Assembly: GCA_023525715.1 (NCBI GenBank)
Contig: CM042017.1
Location: 80,918,857-80,982,856 of the forward strand
Source: Cichorium intybus
Lineage: Eukaryota > Streptophyta > Magnoliopsida > Asterales > Asteraceae
Length of the DNA: 64,000 bases
Direction of reading: 5' to 3'
The first letter of the stretch is position 1, and each line of letters opens with the position of its first letter. Made by a program: the position numbers and the translations under genes. Under the pieces are notes generated by a model. It was not told the DNA's origin. It saw nothing but the letters and a program-made list of their open reading frames with translations, and made no database searches. Below are positions 33,600 through 42,973 of this stretch, piece after piece.

Positions 33600-33919
33600 T
33601 GTTGAGTCATTAATTAAGATTGAGTCAAATATGCTAATCGGATCTGTTGCCTGATTTGTAGCCTATATTTTAGCTATCAGTTATGGAATGGGTCTGTCAT
33701 TCCATACTTAGTTTTTGTTTATATAGCTTATTCGTAACCCTGTTAGGGTTAACTTTTGTAATCTCTTTACGGCGCTCATACAGAATAGTTCTCATTGAAT
33801 TGTTCTTGAGTTGCATTGTTAATCATTCAACATCAGTTCTTCATATCGTCTGTTTTTGATCTAGTTTATTTACATTATTCCGCATTTTTGAATCACGATC
33901 CAACTCTTGCAATTCAACA
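33600..33919 (+). repeat. 5' LTR of E4
   Basis: 320 bp, TGTTGAGTC...AATTCAACA, with a TATA-like TTTATATAG near 33718 and a palindromic AACCCTGTTAGGGTTAAC downstream of it. Confidence 0.95.
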
Positions 33920-33921
33920 AT

Positions 33922-33933
33922 TGGTATCAGAGC
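33922..33933 (+). promoter_or_regulatory. Primer-binding site of E4
   Basis: TGGTATCAGAGC, the perfect initiator-Met tRNA complement, two bases after the LTR. Confidence 0.95.
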
Positions 33934-34076
33934 GGGAGTTAGTGTTATTCTCAGATCTGTTTTTGATTATCTTCATCGTTACAATCGATCTTAGATATCA
34001 AATTTTAATCTTTTACGTTCAACTCTTCCTTTTGATTTCTACCTACACTTCTGATTCATTCAAAATAAACGTATCA

Positions 34077-37000
34077 ATGGCTTTTGACGACTCACATACT
34101 CAGTCTTTTAATCTTTCAAGCAGTATTGGATCCACTACCAGGACTCCAATTCTATTCACTCAAGAGTATGAAGTCTGGGCGTTACACTTTGAAGATTATG
34201 TTCTTGGCATTGAAGAACATGGTGCAACGATCTGGCAAGCTATTACTGAAGAAACCCATGTCCACACAGACACAAGAAGGGTTATTAAAACCCTAAAAGA
34301 GTACAACAACTTGCTTGTCTCTCACACAAACATTCCTCAAGACGAAAAAGATAAACTGATGTGCAACATTAAAGCATTTAGAATTATCAGGTTTGCTCTT
34401 CAAGCAGATACTCTTCGTCTAGTTAGTTCATGCCAAACAGCTAAAGAGATCTGGGATCGACTTAAAGAATTATATTCTGGAGATGCTGACCTTGAGCACT
34501 CTATTCAGACCACTCTTCTTTCCGATTTCGGATCTTTTGTACAAGGTTCGGAAGAAACTCTGACCCAGACCTTTAATCGATATAATCATCTTCTAAGTCG
34601 ATTATTAAAATACAATCTGGCTCGAACTGTCATTGAGCAAAAGGTCACCTTTCTTGATGGTCTTCGTTCTGAATGGAAGGCTATTGTTTCAACAATAAAA
34701 GCCCATGAACAGTTCAAAACTTACACTTTGGCTAAGGTTGTGGGAATTCTGAAATCCCATGAAAAGGAAATCATTTCGGAAGCCAAAGCAACTACCAGTC
34801 TTGGCTCCCTTGCACTGGTCGCTGCTGGAAAGAAAACGGCCGAAATTGATTCCGAATCTGACTTTTCCGATGACGATTTGACCAGAGAAGACAAAGCTTT
34901 GATGGTATCAAATCCCAAGAAGTTCTTCAAGAAAAACTTCTCCAATTTCAAAAACCGGAATCGACAAGGAGGTTTCCATGCTGAAAAGACTGTGGAAGAA
35001 AGTCAGAAAAAGAAGAATGATGAAGAGAAGAAACTAGCAGGCGACTCAGGATATGATTGCCATTACTGTAACGGCAAGAATCACTTTGTGAAAGACTGTT
35101 TGCTCCGAAAACAAGCTGAGAAGAAGGAGCAGGTGAAAGATGAAGCTTATTATGCAAAGAAGATTGCAGAGCTGAAAAAGAACGATGCTTCATCTACCAA
35201 GGCAGCTTTCGTGGTGAAAGAAGACAGCGAGTTTGGCGCCGTTGAAGTCTGGTCAACGGATTCGGAAGATGAGGAGGTAAGGAATCCAACACATGGTCGA
35301 TGTCTGATGGTGAAAGCTGATCATTCCGAATGCAGAGGTTATTCTACCGATGGATGTCCTGCCTCAGCAAACTGCTTTGCTGCAAAGCCTATATATGAAC
35401 AAGTTGAAGAATGTGAGGCTGTGGTCAAAAAGGTACGCTCTATCCTTAAATCTTTAAATATTTGCTCTTCTAGTTATGATGCAGAATTAGATGATCTTAG
35501 ATTTACCGTTTCCAGTTTGAGTGATAGCTTAAAAAGAACACGTCTAAGTAATTCTAACCTAAATGATCAATTGAGCAGGATATCGAATAAGAATGAGGAG
35601 AGACGAATGAGAATCGAGGCGTTGGATAGTGAGTTAGTTAAAGCACGGGATGATATTATTTATGTCAAACGAGATAATTTAGTTCTTGTCAAACAGAGAA
35701 ACATTTTTTGTTTAATTGCTAAACGTCTTTACAATAATATTACTCAATTACATCTTGATTGTGACATAGGCAGGGGTTTACACAAAATGATTTTGCCCTT
35801 TCTTGAGTTGAAAGAGGATGAAATCGATGCAGAATGTCATAGGTGTGAAACCATTGTTTCATCTGATGAGGTTTCGGAAGCTTATCGAATTGGACTTGAT
35901 AAAATTGAAAGCTATATACAGTCCAAAGAACATAAAAGTATGGTCAAAGAATATTTTTCAGAAAATGATCACGAGGAAATTAAAACAGCAACTCTAAAGA
36001 ATTTTCATTCACTATGCTCTAAACTAAATTCCGATAATATTCTTATTAATGAGAATATTTCTGACTTTGATGAAAGCGATATGAGTGAAATATCTGTTGA
36101 GGATGAAATTGATTGTTCGGAATTCGTATCAAACTCTACTGAAATTAAGAAAAATCTCATTTCTGAAAATTCAGTTACTTTTGCGAGAATTGTTGAAAGT
36201 GAAAAATCACACACTTTAACCGAACAAGCTACTGTTTTTCCAAAAATTCAAACTGTACCAAATCAAGTTTTTGTTAAACCAGGCTTAAATACAAAAGATG
36301 TAACTGAACTCAAAGTCCTAGTCGATAACGATAATTCCGATGTTTGTGATTCTTTCTTTTGGTCGGAACCAATTGACAACTCAGATGAGACTAAAGGTCT
36401 TTCCGAAATGACCTCGTGGAAGTCTCGTGGCAATTATATTTCTGGTTCATTGAACTGTAAAAATCCTGTTTCTCAAAATGGCTCATGGGGTGCAAAGAAC
36501 TTGAAACCTATTTCTCCGAACTCTAAAACGAATACTTTCAAATCCGACTCCAATCACGGCTCAACATCTTGTGTTCATAAGTCTCCTGAAGAGCTGATTG
36601 CCAAAAGGAAACAAATGAATGCCAGGTATAAAAAGAATCTGAAAGAGAGAAAACAGTTCTGGAGAAACAAAAATAACTCAAACCCAACCCAGAAAGCCAA
36701 CCCAATTCCTAGTCGGAAAGTTGAGCCCACTCCAAAACCAAAACCAGTACCTAAACCATCTGTCTCAACAACAACAACAAAGACTCCTACACGTGTTCCC
36801 AGTTCAATGGATTCAAAAGGGAAGGGAAAACTCTATCCTGAAACCACTCAGGATCTTAAAATCCACAAGATTCATCCAACTGTTGCTTCCAAAACAAAAC
36901 CCTCTCTTCAATCGGTTAAAAATCAAAATTCTTTTTCTAGCTCTCACACTCAGAAAACTCATTATTATCAAGTTTCGAACACAGTTACTCCTAAGAAATC

Positions 37001-37175
37001 TCGTTTTGCTAAACAACAATGGCAACCCACAAAAATAAAAGTGTTCCGAATTGAAAATAAGAAAAATGTAACATCTGTGAGAAAATCTTTTTGGGTTGAA
37101 AAATCGTGCACTTTTCCTATCACAAGAAAATTCTCACATGGGCCCACACTGGTTTGGGTTCCTAAATCTCTCTAA
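34077..37175 (+). CDS. gag: Sirevirus Gag (E4)
   Basis: About 1,032 residues from ATG 34077, chosen because gag of E3 starts at the matching ATG and the upstream leader is not conserved coding. Order: copia Gag helical domain (residues about 30-260, with EEYEVWALHFED-like text and TAKEIWDRLKELYSGDADLE); CCHC zinc knuckle CHYCNGKNHFVKDC (about 328); a Lys/Glu-rich segment; a long acidic and coiled-coil region; and a basic Ser/Pro/Lys-rich C-terminus. Gag forms the cytoplasmic particle in which reverse transcription occurs. It is unusually long for copia Gag but typical of Sireviruses. It ends at UAA in the same frame as pol. No internal stop or frameshift. Confidence 0.9.
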   Translation: MAFDDSHTQSFNLSSSIGSTTRTPILFTQEYEVWALHFEDYVLGIEEHGATIWQAITEETHVHTDTRRVIKTLKEYNNLLVSHTNIPQDEKDKLMCNIKAFRIIRFALQADTLRLVSSCQTAKEIWDRLKELYSGDADLEHSIQTTLLSDFGSFVQGSEETLTQTFNRYNHLLSRLLKYNLARTVIEQKVTFLDGLRSEWKAIVSTIKAHEQFKTYTLAKVVGILKSHEKEIISEAKATTSLGSLALVAAGKKTAEIDSESDFSDDDLTREDKALMVSNPKKFFKKNFSNFKNRNRQGGFHAEKTVEESQKKKNDEEKKLAGDSGYDCHYCNGKNHFVKDCLLRKQAEKKEQVKDEAYYAKKIAELKKNDASSTKAAFVVKEDSEFGAVEVWSTDSEDEEVRNPTHGRCLMVKADHSECRGYSTDGCPASANCFAAKPIYEQVEECEAVVKKVRSILKSLNICSSSYDAELDDLRFTVSSLSDSLKRTRLSNSNLNDQLSRISNKNEERRMRIEALDSELVKARDDIIYVKRDNLVLVKQRNIFCLIAKRLYNNITQLHLDCDIGRGLHKMILPFLELKEDEIDAECHRCETIVSSDEVSEAYRIGLDKIESYIQSKEHKSMVKEYFSENDHEEIKTATLKNFHSLCSKLNSDNILINENISDFDESDMSEISVEDEIDCSEFVSNSTEIKKNLISENSVTFARIVESEKSHTLTEQATVFPKIQTVPNQVFVKPGLNTKDVTELKVLVDNDNSDVCDSFFWSEPIDNSDETKGLSEMTSWKSRGNYISGSLNCKNPVSQNGSWGAKNLKPISPNSKTNTFKSDSNHGSTSCVHKSPEELIAKRKQMNARYKKNLKERKQFWRNKNNSNPTQKANPIPSRKVEPTPKPKPVPKPSVSTTTTKTPTRVPSSMDSKGKGKLYPETTQDLKIHKIHPTVASKTKPSLQSVKNQNSFSSSHTQKTHYYQVSNTVTPKKSRFAKQQWQPTKIKVFRIENKKNVTSVRKSFWVEKSCTFPITRKFSHGPTLVWVPKSL

Positions 37176-40100
37176 CTTGTGCAGGTTCTACGTGACGAAC
37201 AGTATGATCCGGAATGGTACATTGACAGCGGCTGTTCACGTCATATGACTGGAAGGAAGGAGGAATTAAGAGAATATCGCTCACTGACGAATGGAGGAAA
37301 AGTCAGTTATGGGAACAATGCAACAGGCAACATCAAAGGCTATGGCATGATCACAAATGGTGAAATTTCGATACGCAAAGTGGCATATGTGGAAGGACTT
37401 CAGCACAACTTGATCAGTGTCTCACAACTGGTTGTCGGAACTGGTCTTAAAGTCTCATTTGATGAAGAAGGTTCCGAACTGATTGAGAAAGAATCCAAAA
37501 AGATTATATTGAAGTCAAAGAGAAAAGGAGAATTGTTTCCCTTGGATATGAGACCTATTCAAGGAAAACCTGCTATTTGCCTACTCACTAAAACTACGAA
37601 CGATGATAGTTGGCTCTGGCACAGGCGGTTGTCTCACATGAACTTTCGTGATATTAATAAACTGGTACTTGGTGATCTTGTGCGTGGATTACCGCTACTC
37701 AAGTACGACAAAGACCGACTCTGTGACGCATGCGAGCTAGGAAAACAAAGTCGGAAGAGCCACTCTACAATCATCAACACAAAGATCATCGAACCTCTGG
37801 AACTCTTGCATATTGATCTTTGTGGTCCATCTGCCATCGAAAGCGTCGCTCATAACAAATACATTCTGGTTGTGGTGGATGACTTCTCTCGTTTCACATG
37901 GGTGTTCTTCCTCAAGCAAAAATCTGAAGCTGCAATCAACATGATTAACTTTATCAAGCAGATAGAAATCCTTCTCCGAAAACAAGTTCGAATGATACGA
38001 AGTGATAATGGGACAGAATTCAAAAATAAAGTTCTAGATGATTTTCTCGTCAATAAAGGAATCACGCATAACTTCTCTGCCCCTTACACTCCTCAACAAA
38101 ATGGAGTTGTAGAAAGACGGAATCGTTCTTTGTGTGAAGCTGCTCGAACCATGCTCTCTTTCGCAAAACTTCCTTTATATTTCTGGGCCGACGCCATCGC
38201 AACTGCTTGTTACACTCAGAACCGATCAAACATTACGAAACGATTCAATCTCACTCCCTATGAGATCCTCAACAAGAGAAAACCGAATGTGAAGTTCTTT
38301 CATGTTTTTGGATCCAAGTGCTTCATTTTTAACTCGAAAGAAAAACGAGTTAAATGGGACGAAAAAGCTGATGAAGGCATTTTTCTGGGCTACTCTCTTA
38401 CCTCAAAAGCCTATCGTGTTCTGAACAAACGATCTCGAAAGATTGAAGAAACATACTACATCACCTTTGATGATAGATACAATTCCAGAGCAAAGCACGT
38501 TAGTATCAAGTCTGAAGAAATCTTTCCTGAATCCAATACGTCTACAATTCCTCTTCTGGATCTATATGAGGAATTTCTGAATTTGTTTGATGACCAAGAA
38601 ATCGCAAAAACATCGGAAGCAAATGCAAGAGATAACCAAGGCGATGAATTGTTGAAGCTTATAGAAAATACAGTTAGTGAAAACGAATCTCCACAAGAAC
38701 ACTCCTCTGATGTTCCGATTCCGAACAATGCTCCAACTCCCATCACTGATGCACCAATCCAGGGGGAGAGTCCAACTCCTATTGCAGATGCACCAATCCA
38801 GGGGGAGAGTTCATCAACTATTCAAGGGGAGCGTATGTCTCTTGAGTCCGAATCAACCACTCTACCAGTTGAACAAGATCATCCTGATGATAGAAACGAT
38901 GCAACCTTCCAGGGGGAGAATGACCTTGAAAATAATGACCTTGACACACAGTCAGAGGTACATTCGGAAGCAGAAGAAATCATTTCAGAAATTAATCCTG
39001 AATATGATCCAAATTATCCTCCAATGATAAAATGGACAAGAGATCATCCAAAATCTCAAATCATCGGAACGACTTCTGCTGGTATTCTTACTCGAGCTCA
39101 AGCTAAAGAAAAGCAAGCCGCATTATTTTCTAAAGTGGAATTTTGCATGTTTCATTCGTTTATCTCCAAGGTTGAACCTAAAACAGTTAAAATAGCACTT
39201 GATCATGCTGACTGGGTTCAAGCAATGCAAGATGAGTTAAACGAATTTGAACGCAACAGGGTGTGGCGATTGGTTCCGACACCGAAAAACGCATCCGTTC
39301 TCGGAATGAAATGGGTCTTTCGAAACAAGTTGGACAAAGAAGGGAATGTCATACGAAACAAAGCAAGACTGGTTGTCAAAGGGTACTGTCAGGAAGAAGG
39401 AATTGATTATGAAGAAACTTTTGCACCAGTAGCCAGACTTGAATCCGTTCGGATTTTTCTTGCTTATGCCGCACATAAAGGGTTCGAGGTCTATCAGATG
39501 GATGTCAAGTGCGCTTTTCTGAATGGAGAATTAGAAGAGACAGTCTATGTTGAACAACCACCAGGCTTTGTGAGCAGTAAACATCCTGATCATTGCTATG
39601 TATTAGACAAAGCTGTTTACGGCCTGAAACAAGCTCCAAGAGCTTGGTATGAAACTTTAACTAGGTTCCTTAAGCAATCCAAGTTCAAGCAAGGATCTGT
39701 CGACCCAACTTTCTTTCGCAAAAAGGAAGGAGGTCACCTGATGATTGTTCAAATTTATGTTGATGACATCATTTTCGGATCCACTCACCCAAGCCTAACA
39801 GCTGAATTCCGAAAACTGATGGAGACAAAATTTGAAATGAGCTCTATGGGCAAAATCAATTTCTTTCTAGGCCTCAACATCAAACAAAGCTCAGAAGGCA
39901 TATTCATCAATCAGGAAGCTTATACCAAGTCTCTCTTAGAGAAATTCGGAATGAAGGGAGATTCTAAAGTCAAAGTTCCGATGGCTTTCGGAACAAAACT
40001 CACTCCTTCACTAGACAAACCTGCAGCAGATATCACTCTTTATCGTCAAATGATAGGTTCACTTCTCTATCTCACTTCAAGCAGACCTGACATTATGTTT

Positions 40101-40718
40101 GCGGTTTGTTACTGCGCAAGATTTCAGGCAAATCCTAGAGAGCCACACCACAATGCTGTGAAGAATATATTCCGATATCTCAAAAGATCAACCTCTCTTG
40201 GGCTATGGTATCCTTCAGGATCTGGTTTCTTTGTTCAAGCATTTTCCGATGCTGATCTTGGTGGTTGTGGATTAGATCGCAAAAGCACTTCAGGAGGATG
40301 TCAACTTCTTGATGGCAAACTCGTAAGCTGGCAATCAAGGAAACAAACTTGCGTGTCACTCTCAACAGCTGAAGCTGAATACATCGCTGCCGCTTCATGT
40401 ACCTCTCAGATAATCTGGATTCAAAATCAACTGAGAGATTATGGAGTTAATATGAAACGTATTCCTCTTTACTGTGATTCCGAAAGTGCAATTCGGATCT
40501 GTCACAATCCAGTGCAACACTCAAAGACTAAACACATTGCACTCAGATATCACTTTATCAAAGATCATGTTGAAGACGGCAACATTGAGGTTCATTTCGT
40601 ACGCTCAAATGATCAACTAGCTGATATCTTCACAAAGGCCCTTCCTGAACTAGCATTCAACAAAATTCTTCATGGTCTCGGAATGATGGAAGCTGAATCC
40701 GTTCCGATATCTAACTAA
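37176..40718 (+). CDS. pol: Sirevirus Pol: protease, integrase, RT, RNase H (E4)
   Basis: Open for about 1,180 codons directly after the gag UAA, in the same frame and with no ATG at its beginning, so it probably needs readthrough. Approximate residues: protease WYIDSGCSRHMTG (13-25); integrase zinc region H-H-C-C (145-195); integrase catalytic Asp in LLHIDLCGP (211), Asp in RSDNGTEF (275), Glu in QNGVVERR (312); linker with repeated CAGGGGGAGA-coded segments (520-620); RT with YGLKQAPRAWY and YVDDIIFGS (860); RNase H with SDADLGGCGLDRKSTSG (1022), TAEAEY and CDSESAIR. All catalytic residues are present. No frameshift or stop, so the enzyme looks functional if expressed. Confidence 0.93.
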   Translation, partial: LVQVLRDEQYDPEWYIDSGCSRHMTGRKEELREYRSLTNGGKVSYGNNATGNIKGYGMITNGEISIRKVAYVEGLQHNLISVSQLVVGTGLKVSFDEEGSELIEKESKKIILKSKRKGELFPLDMRPIQGKPAICLLTKTTNDDSWLWHRRLSHMNFRDINKLVLGDLVRGLPLLKYDKDRLCDACELGKQSRKSHSTIINTKIIEPLELLHIDLCGPSAIESVAHNKYILVVVDDFSRFTWVFFLKQKSEAAINMINFIKQIEILLRKQVRMIRSDNGTEFKNKVLDDFLVNKGITHNFSAPYTPQQNGVVERRNRSLCEAARTMLSFAKLPLYFWADAIATACYTQNRSNITKRFNLTPYEILNKRKPNVKFFHVFGSKCFIFNSKEKRVKWDEKADEGIFLGYSLTSKAYRVLNKRSRKIEETYYITFDDRYNSRAKHVSIKSEEIFPESNTSTIPLLDLYEEFLNLFDDQEIAKTSEANARDNQGDELLKLIENTVSENESPQEHSSDVPIPNNAPTPITDAPIQGESPTPIADAPIQGESSSTIQGERMSLESESTTLPVEQDHPDDRNDATFQGENDLENNDLDTQSEVHSEAEEIISEINPEYDPNYPPMIKWTRDHPKSQIIGTTSAGILTRAQAKEKQAALFSKVEFCMFHSFISKVEPKTVKIALDHADWVQAMQDELNEFERNRVWRLVPTPKNASVLGMKWVFRNKLDKEGNVIRNKARLVVKGYCQEEGIDYEETFAPVARLESVRIFLAYAAHKGFEVYQMDVKCAFLNGELEETVYVEQPPGFVSSKHPDHCYVLDKAVYGLKQAPRAWYETLTRFLKQSKFKQGSVDPTFFRKKEGGHLMIVQIYVDDIIFGSTHPSLTAEFRKLMETKFEMSSMGKINFFLGLNIKQSSEGIFINQEAYTKSLLEKFGMKGDSKVKVPMAFGTKLTPSLDKPAADITLYRQMIGSLLYLTSSRPDIMFAVCYCARFQANPREPHHNAVKNIFRYLKRSTSLGLWYPSGSGFFVQAFSDADLGGCGLDRKSTSGGCQLLDGKLVSWQSRKQTCVSLSTAEAEYIAAASCTSQIIWIQNQLRDYGVNMKRIPLYCDSESAIRICHNPVQHSKTKHIALRYHFIKDHVEDGNIEVHFVRSNDQLADIFTKALPELAFNKILHGLGMMEAESVPISN

Positions 40719-40867
40719 GATTCCGATTGATTCCGATTTTCGGAATGCCTCGGAATCGGAATTTAGACAAGAACGATTCGGAATGCACATATCCTTTCTG
40801 AAACTCTGTATATGTTTATTATTTTAGTTTTAAGTTTTTTTTTTCTCTAAATTTTTTTTTCTTTTTC

Positions 40868-40901
<34 letters not shown>

Positions 40902-41096
40902 TATCTCAAAAATATTATGGCGTGTGTTTTATTTTCTTTTTCTTTTCTTTGTTTAGTTTTTTTTTTTGCTGATATCCTTGCGAATGCAGAAACAGAATTC
41001 AAACAGAGATCATCAAACAACCAAAAACGACATCTTATTCAAGCCACGGGAATCAGGTTCATTACATCAAAAAGCAAAAACAAAAACTACTACAAC
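40719..41096. other. Intergenic start in E4: CGGAAT cluster, poly(T) and poly(A)
   Basis: 40722-40790 holds about eight copies of CGGAAT or its complement right after the pol stop. Then come T-rich stretches and a poly(A) run (40869-40900). The plus-strand ORF starting at 40917 is an antisense shadow of the Agenet-like ORF. Confidence 0.6.
40928..40933 (-). terminator. Candidate poly(A) signal for the antisense ORF
   Basis: AATAAA on the minus strand, 164 bases beyond the stop of the antisense Agenet-like ORF. Confidence 0.4.
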
Positions 41097-41513
41097 CTAC
41101 AGCTTGTAGTAATGCCACATGGGTGGATCACCGGGATGGAAAGCCTGGTAGATGCGCAGCTCACTCTCATCAACAAAGAGGCGACTTCCATCCGCCAGTC
41201 CCACATGGAACTGGTTGTGAGGAGTGGTACGCATGATCACTGCCGGCCACCAACCCCTCCTGTGCCAGACCTCAACGAGGTCAAACTGTTTAAACTCCAC
41301 CAAAATTCTTGGTGGGACAGGCTGCAGAAAGGGATGGCTTGTTTGAACGGTCAGTGGTCCACCAACCTCGCCATTGTTGAGAGTGGTCATCCTCACCTCA
41401 TATTGGTGATTCCAAACTCTCGTGACAACCCCGCCATAGATGCCACCTGAGTAGTCGCCTTCTTGCATCTTGACCTCAACTTTGTCAAAACGGTTGTAGG
41501 GACGACGCGCCAT
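41097..41513 (-). CDS. Antisense tandem Agenet (plant Tudor-like) protein inside Sirevirus E4
   Basis: 138 residues, antisense to gag and pol, between pol and the env-like ORF. Two Agenet-like units are visible. Residues about 5-70 include YNRFDKVEVKMQEGDYSGG, GGVVTRVWNHQYEVRM and a closing VPP. Residues about 74-128 include FKQFDLVEVWHRRGWWPAVI and FVDESELRIYQAF. Each has the family pattern of F-x-VEV, an acidic or Gly turn, aromatic G(W)W-x-A-x-(V/I), Y/F-x-V and a final L-R. Agenet domains in plants are Tudor-family folds found in chromatin readers and RNA-linked proteins. No signal peptide or membrane segment. A TATA box lies 61 bases upstream and a poly(A) signal downstream. Seen: intact ORF and pattern. 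Inferred: a real gene captured by the element, perhaps aiding targeting or silencing escape. No domain search was possible. Confidence 0.65.
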   Translation of the reverse strand: MARRPYNRFDKVEVKMQEGDYSGGIYGGVVTRVWNHQYEVRMTTLNNGEVGGPLTVQTSHPFLQPVPPRILVEFKQFDLVEVWHRRGWWPAVIMRTTPHNQFHVGLADGSRLFVDESELRIYQAFHPGDPPMWHYYKL

Positions 41514-41573
41514 GTGATATCTCTTTTGATGGTATTTTTTTTGGGGTGTGGGTGTTTTCTACTAACAATGGTT

Positions 41574-41583
41574 CCTTTTTATA
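41574..41583 (-). promoter_or_regulatory. TATA box for the antisense Agenet-like ORF
   Basis: TATAAAAAGG on the minus strand, 61 bases before the ATG at 41513. This leaves room for a start about 30 bases downstream and a 30-base leader. It is in C/A-rich leader DNA, as in plant promoters. Confidence 0.55.
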
Positions 41584-41619
41584 GGCAGATATGACACCGG
41601 TTAAGCTTCCAATTGTGGA

Positions 41620-42855
41620 TATTTAATTATTTTTTTTAAGTAATGATGCAGCCTGCTGTCATTATTATGTGTCATAAAAGCAGCGACGGCCGATTAGCAA
41701 CTGATTGGACGTTTTCCTTCCTTTTCGCCACGCATTAAATGTTTTCTCATGATAGCCAAGTCCTTGTCAGCATTCTTCAGCGAGAATATTTGTTTTGTAA
41801 CTATTTTGAATTGATGGGTTTCTTCTTATCCTATTTTCTAAGTACCAATTTCAATATATGATTTCGGAAATTCTAGTCAAAGATCGCAACTCATTTTTAC
41901 CATGGGGCGCTGTGAGACTCATCAACCTCTCTTGCCCTTTCTATTATTTCTCCATATTAATTACACTCCCATATAACTGTAACCCTTATGAAGGTATTCC
42001 GCATTACCACTGAATACTGATGGTTACACAAATTCTGTGTTTATGATTTCGGAATTGTTTTTACCATCATTCCGAATGAAACCCAAAAATCCGACCCACT
42101 AAGGAATTGACGAAAACTTTAAAAAGGGAATCTCTATCTTTCACTTTTGCGTGGTCTTTATGAAATCTACTCAAACCAAGTAATTTCTATCCAAAAAGAT
42201 CCAGTTTTTTTTTTTTTTTTTTTTTTGAGATTTCCTAGCCTTTCCCAAGTCAGACAAAATCATCCTAACCGTTACTTGTTTTCATGACTACCCTGGTCAG
42301 ACAAGTACTATCTTCCGATTTCGAGCATTTCTCCCGTTTTCGGAATCCGAGAGACAGTTTAACCCAACCCAATGAGCCATCATTTTAAAAGAAACCTTTC
42401 AATGATTCTTCACAATCACTTGATCGTAATTCAACGGGAAACCACTCAACCACTTTTGAATCTCTCTTGATTCCAAAGGAAGCGATCATTGCCCGGGATC
42501 ACTCAGTTTTATGTCATTCCGACATCACAGACTACCAAATAAATCTTGATTTTTTTTTCTTTTTCTTTGACACACTCTTGCACGAAAATCATTATTTGAT
42601 TTTTTATTTTTTCTAAACTCTGGTTGATTTACTTTTCCTAAGGATTCTATCGATGAACTGGCAATTTTTTTTATCAGTTCTTCAAAAAAAAAAAAAAAAA
42701 AAAAAAAAACGGTTACAACGTCATCTGTGCAGGAGCTACTTTATCGCTATTCACGCGCCTGCAATGCGACTTTTGGGGGTTACTCATAATGATACGGCGT
42801 GATTCTTGGGAAACGTAATCGGCTGAAGCGGGATTTCCTTTTCCAAATCTCCTCA
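41620..42855. other. Non-coding intergenic region of E4
   Basis: No ORF of note. It holds poly(T) (42207-42226) and poly(A) (42686-42708) runs, and scattered CGGAA/TTCCG words also frequent elsewhere in the element. It separates two oppositely directed transcription units, so both could draw on it as promoter DNA. Confidence 0.5.
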
Positions 42856-42858
42856 AAG

Positions 42859-42869
42859 GATATTTAAAA
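42859..42869 (+). promoter_or_regulatory. Candidate TATA box for the env-like ORF
   Basis: TATTTAAAAGG lies about 105 bases before the ATG at 42974, in a more G+C-rich setting than its surroundings. It suggests the env-like ORF may have its own promoter, besides any readthrough or spliced genomic RNA. Confidence 0.4.
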
Positions 42870-42973
42870 GGTATTTGGCTCATTCTTTACGTTTCTCCGC
42901 TCTTCATCTCTCACGCATAGAACTCTTCATCTTCAAATCCCTCTTTCTCTCCCGTACATTCAAGAACTCTCAA

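Noticed and set aside
33816..34076. N-terminal extension of Gag before ATG 34077
   Set aside because: It is a translation of the LTR and leader including the primer site. The gag ATG is conserved with E3.
37167..37184. Splice acceptor that would remove the gag-pol stop
   Set aside because: CTAAC to AG spacing is only about ten bases and no matching donor stands out. Kept only as an alternative in the finding on the conserved stop.
40917..41450. Plus-strand 177-codon ORF starting with a hydrophobic, signal-peptide-like stretch
   Set aside because: It overlaps the antisense Agenet-like ORF. Its hydrophobic start comes from T-rich DNA and the remainder is the shadow of the other strand, with no domain.
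42875..42973. N-terminal extension of the env-like ORF
   Set aside because: It has no ATG; the frame is open upstream only by chance and overlaps the likely transcription start region.
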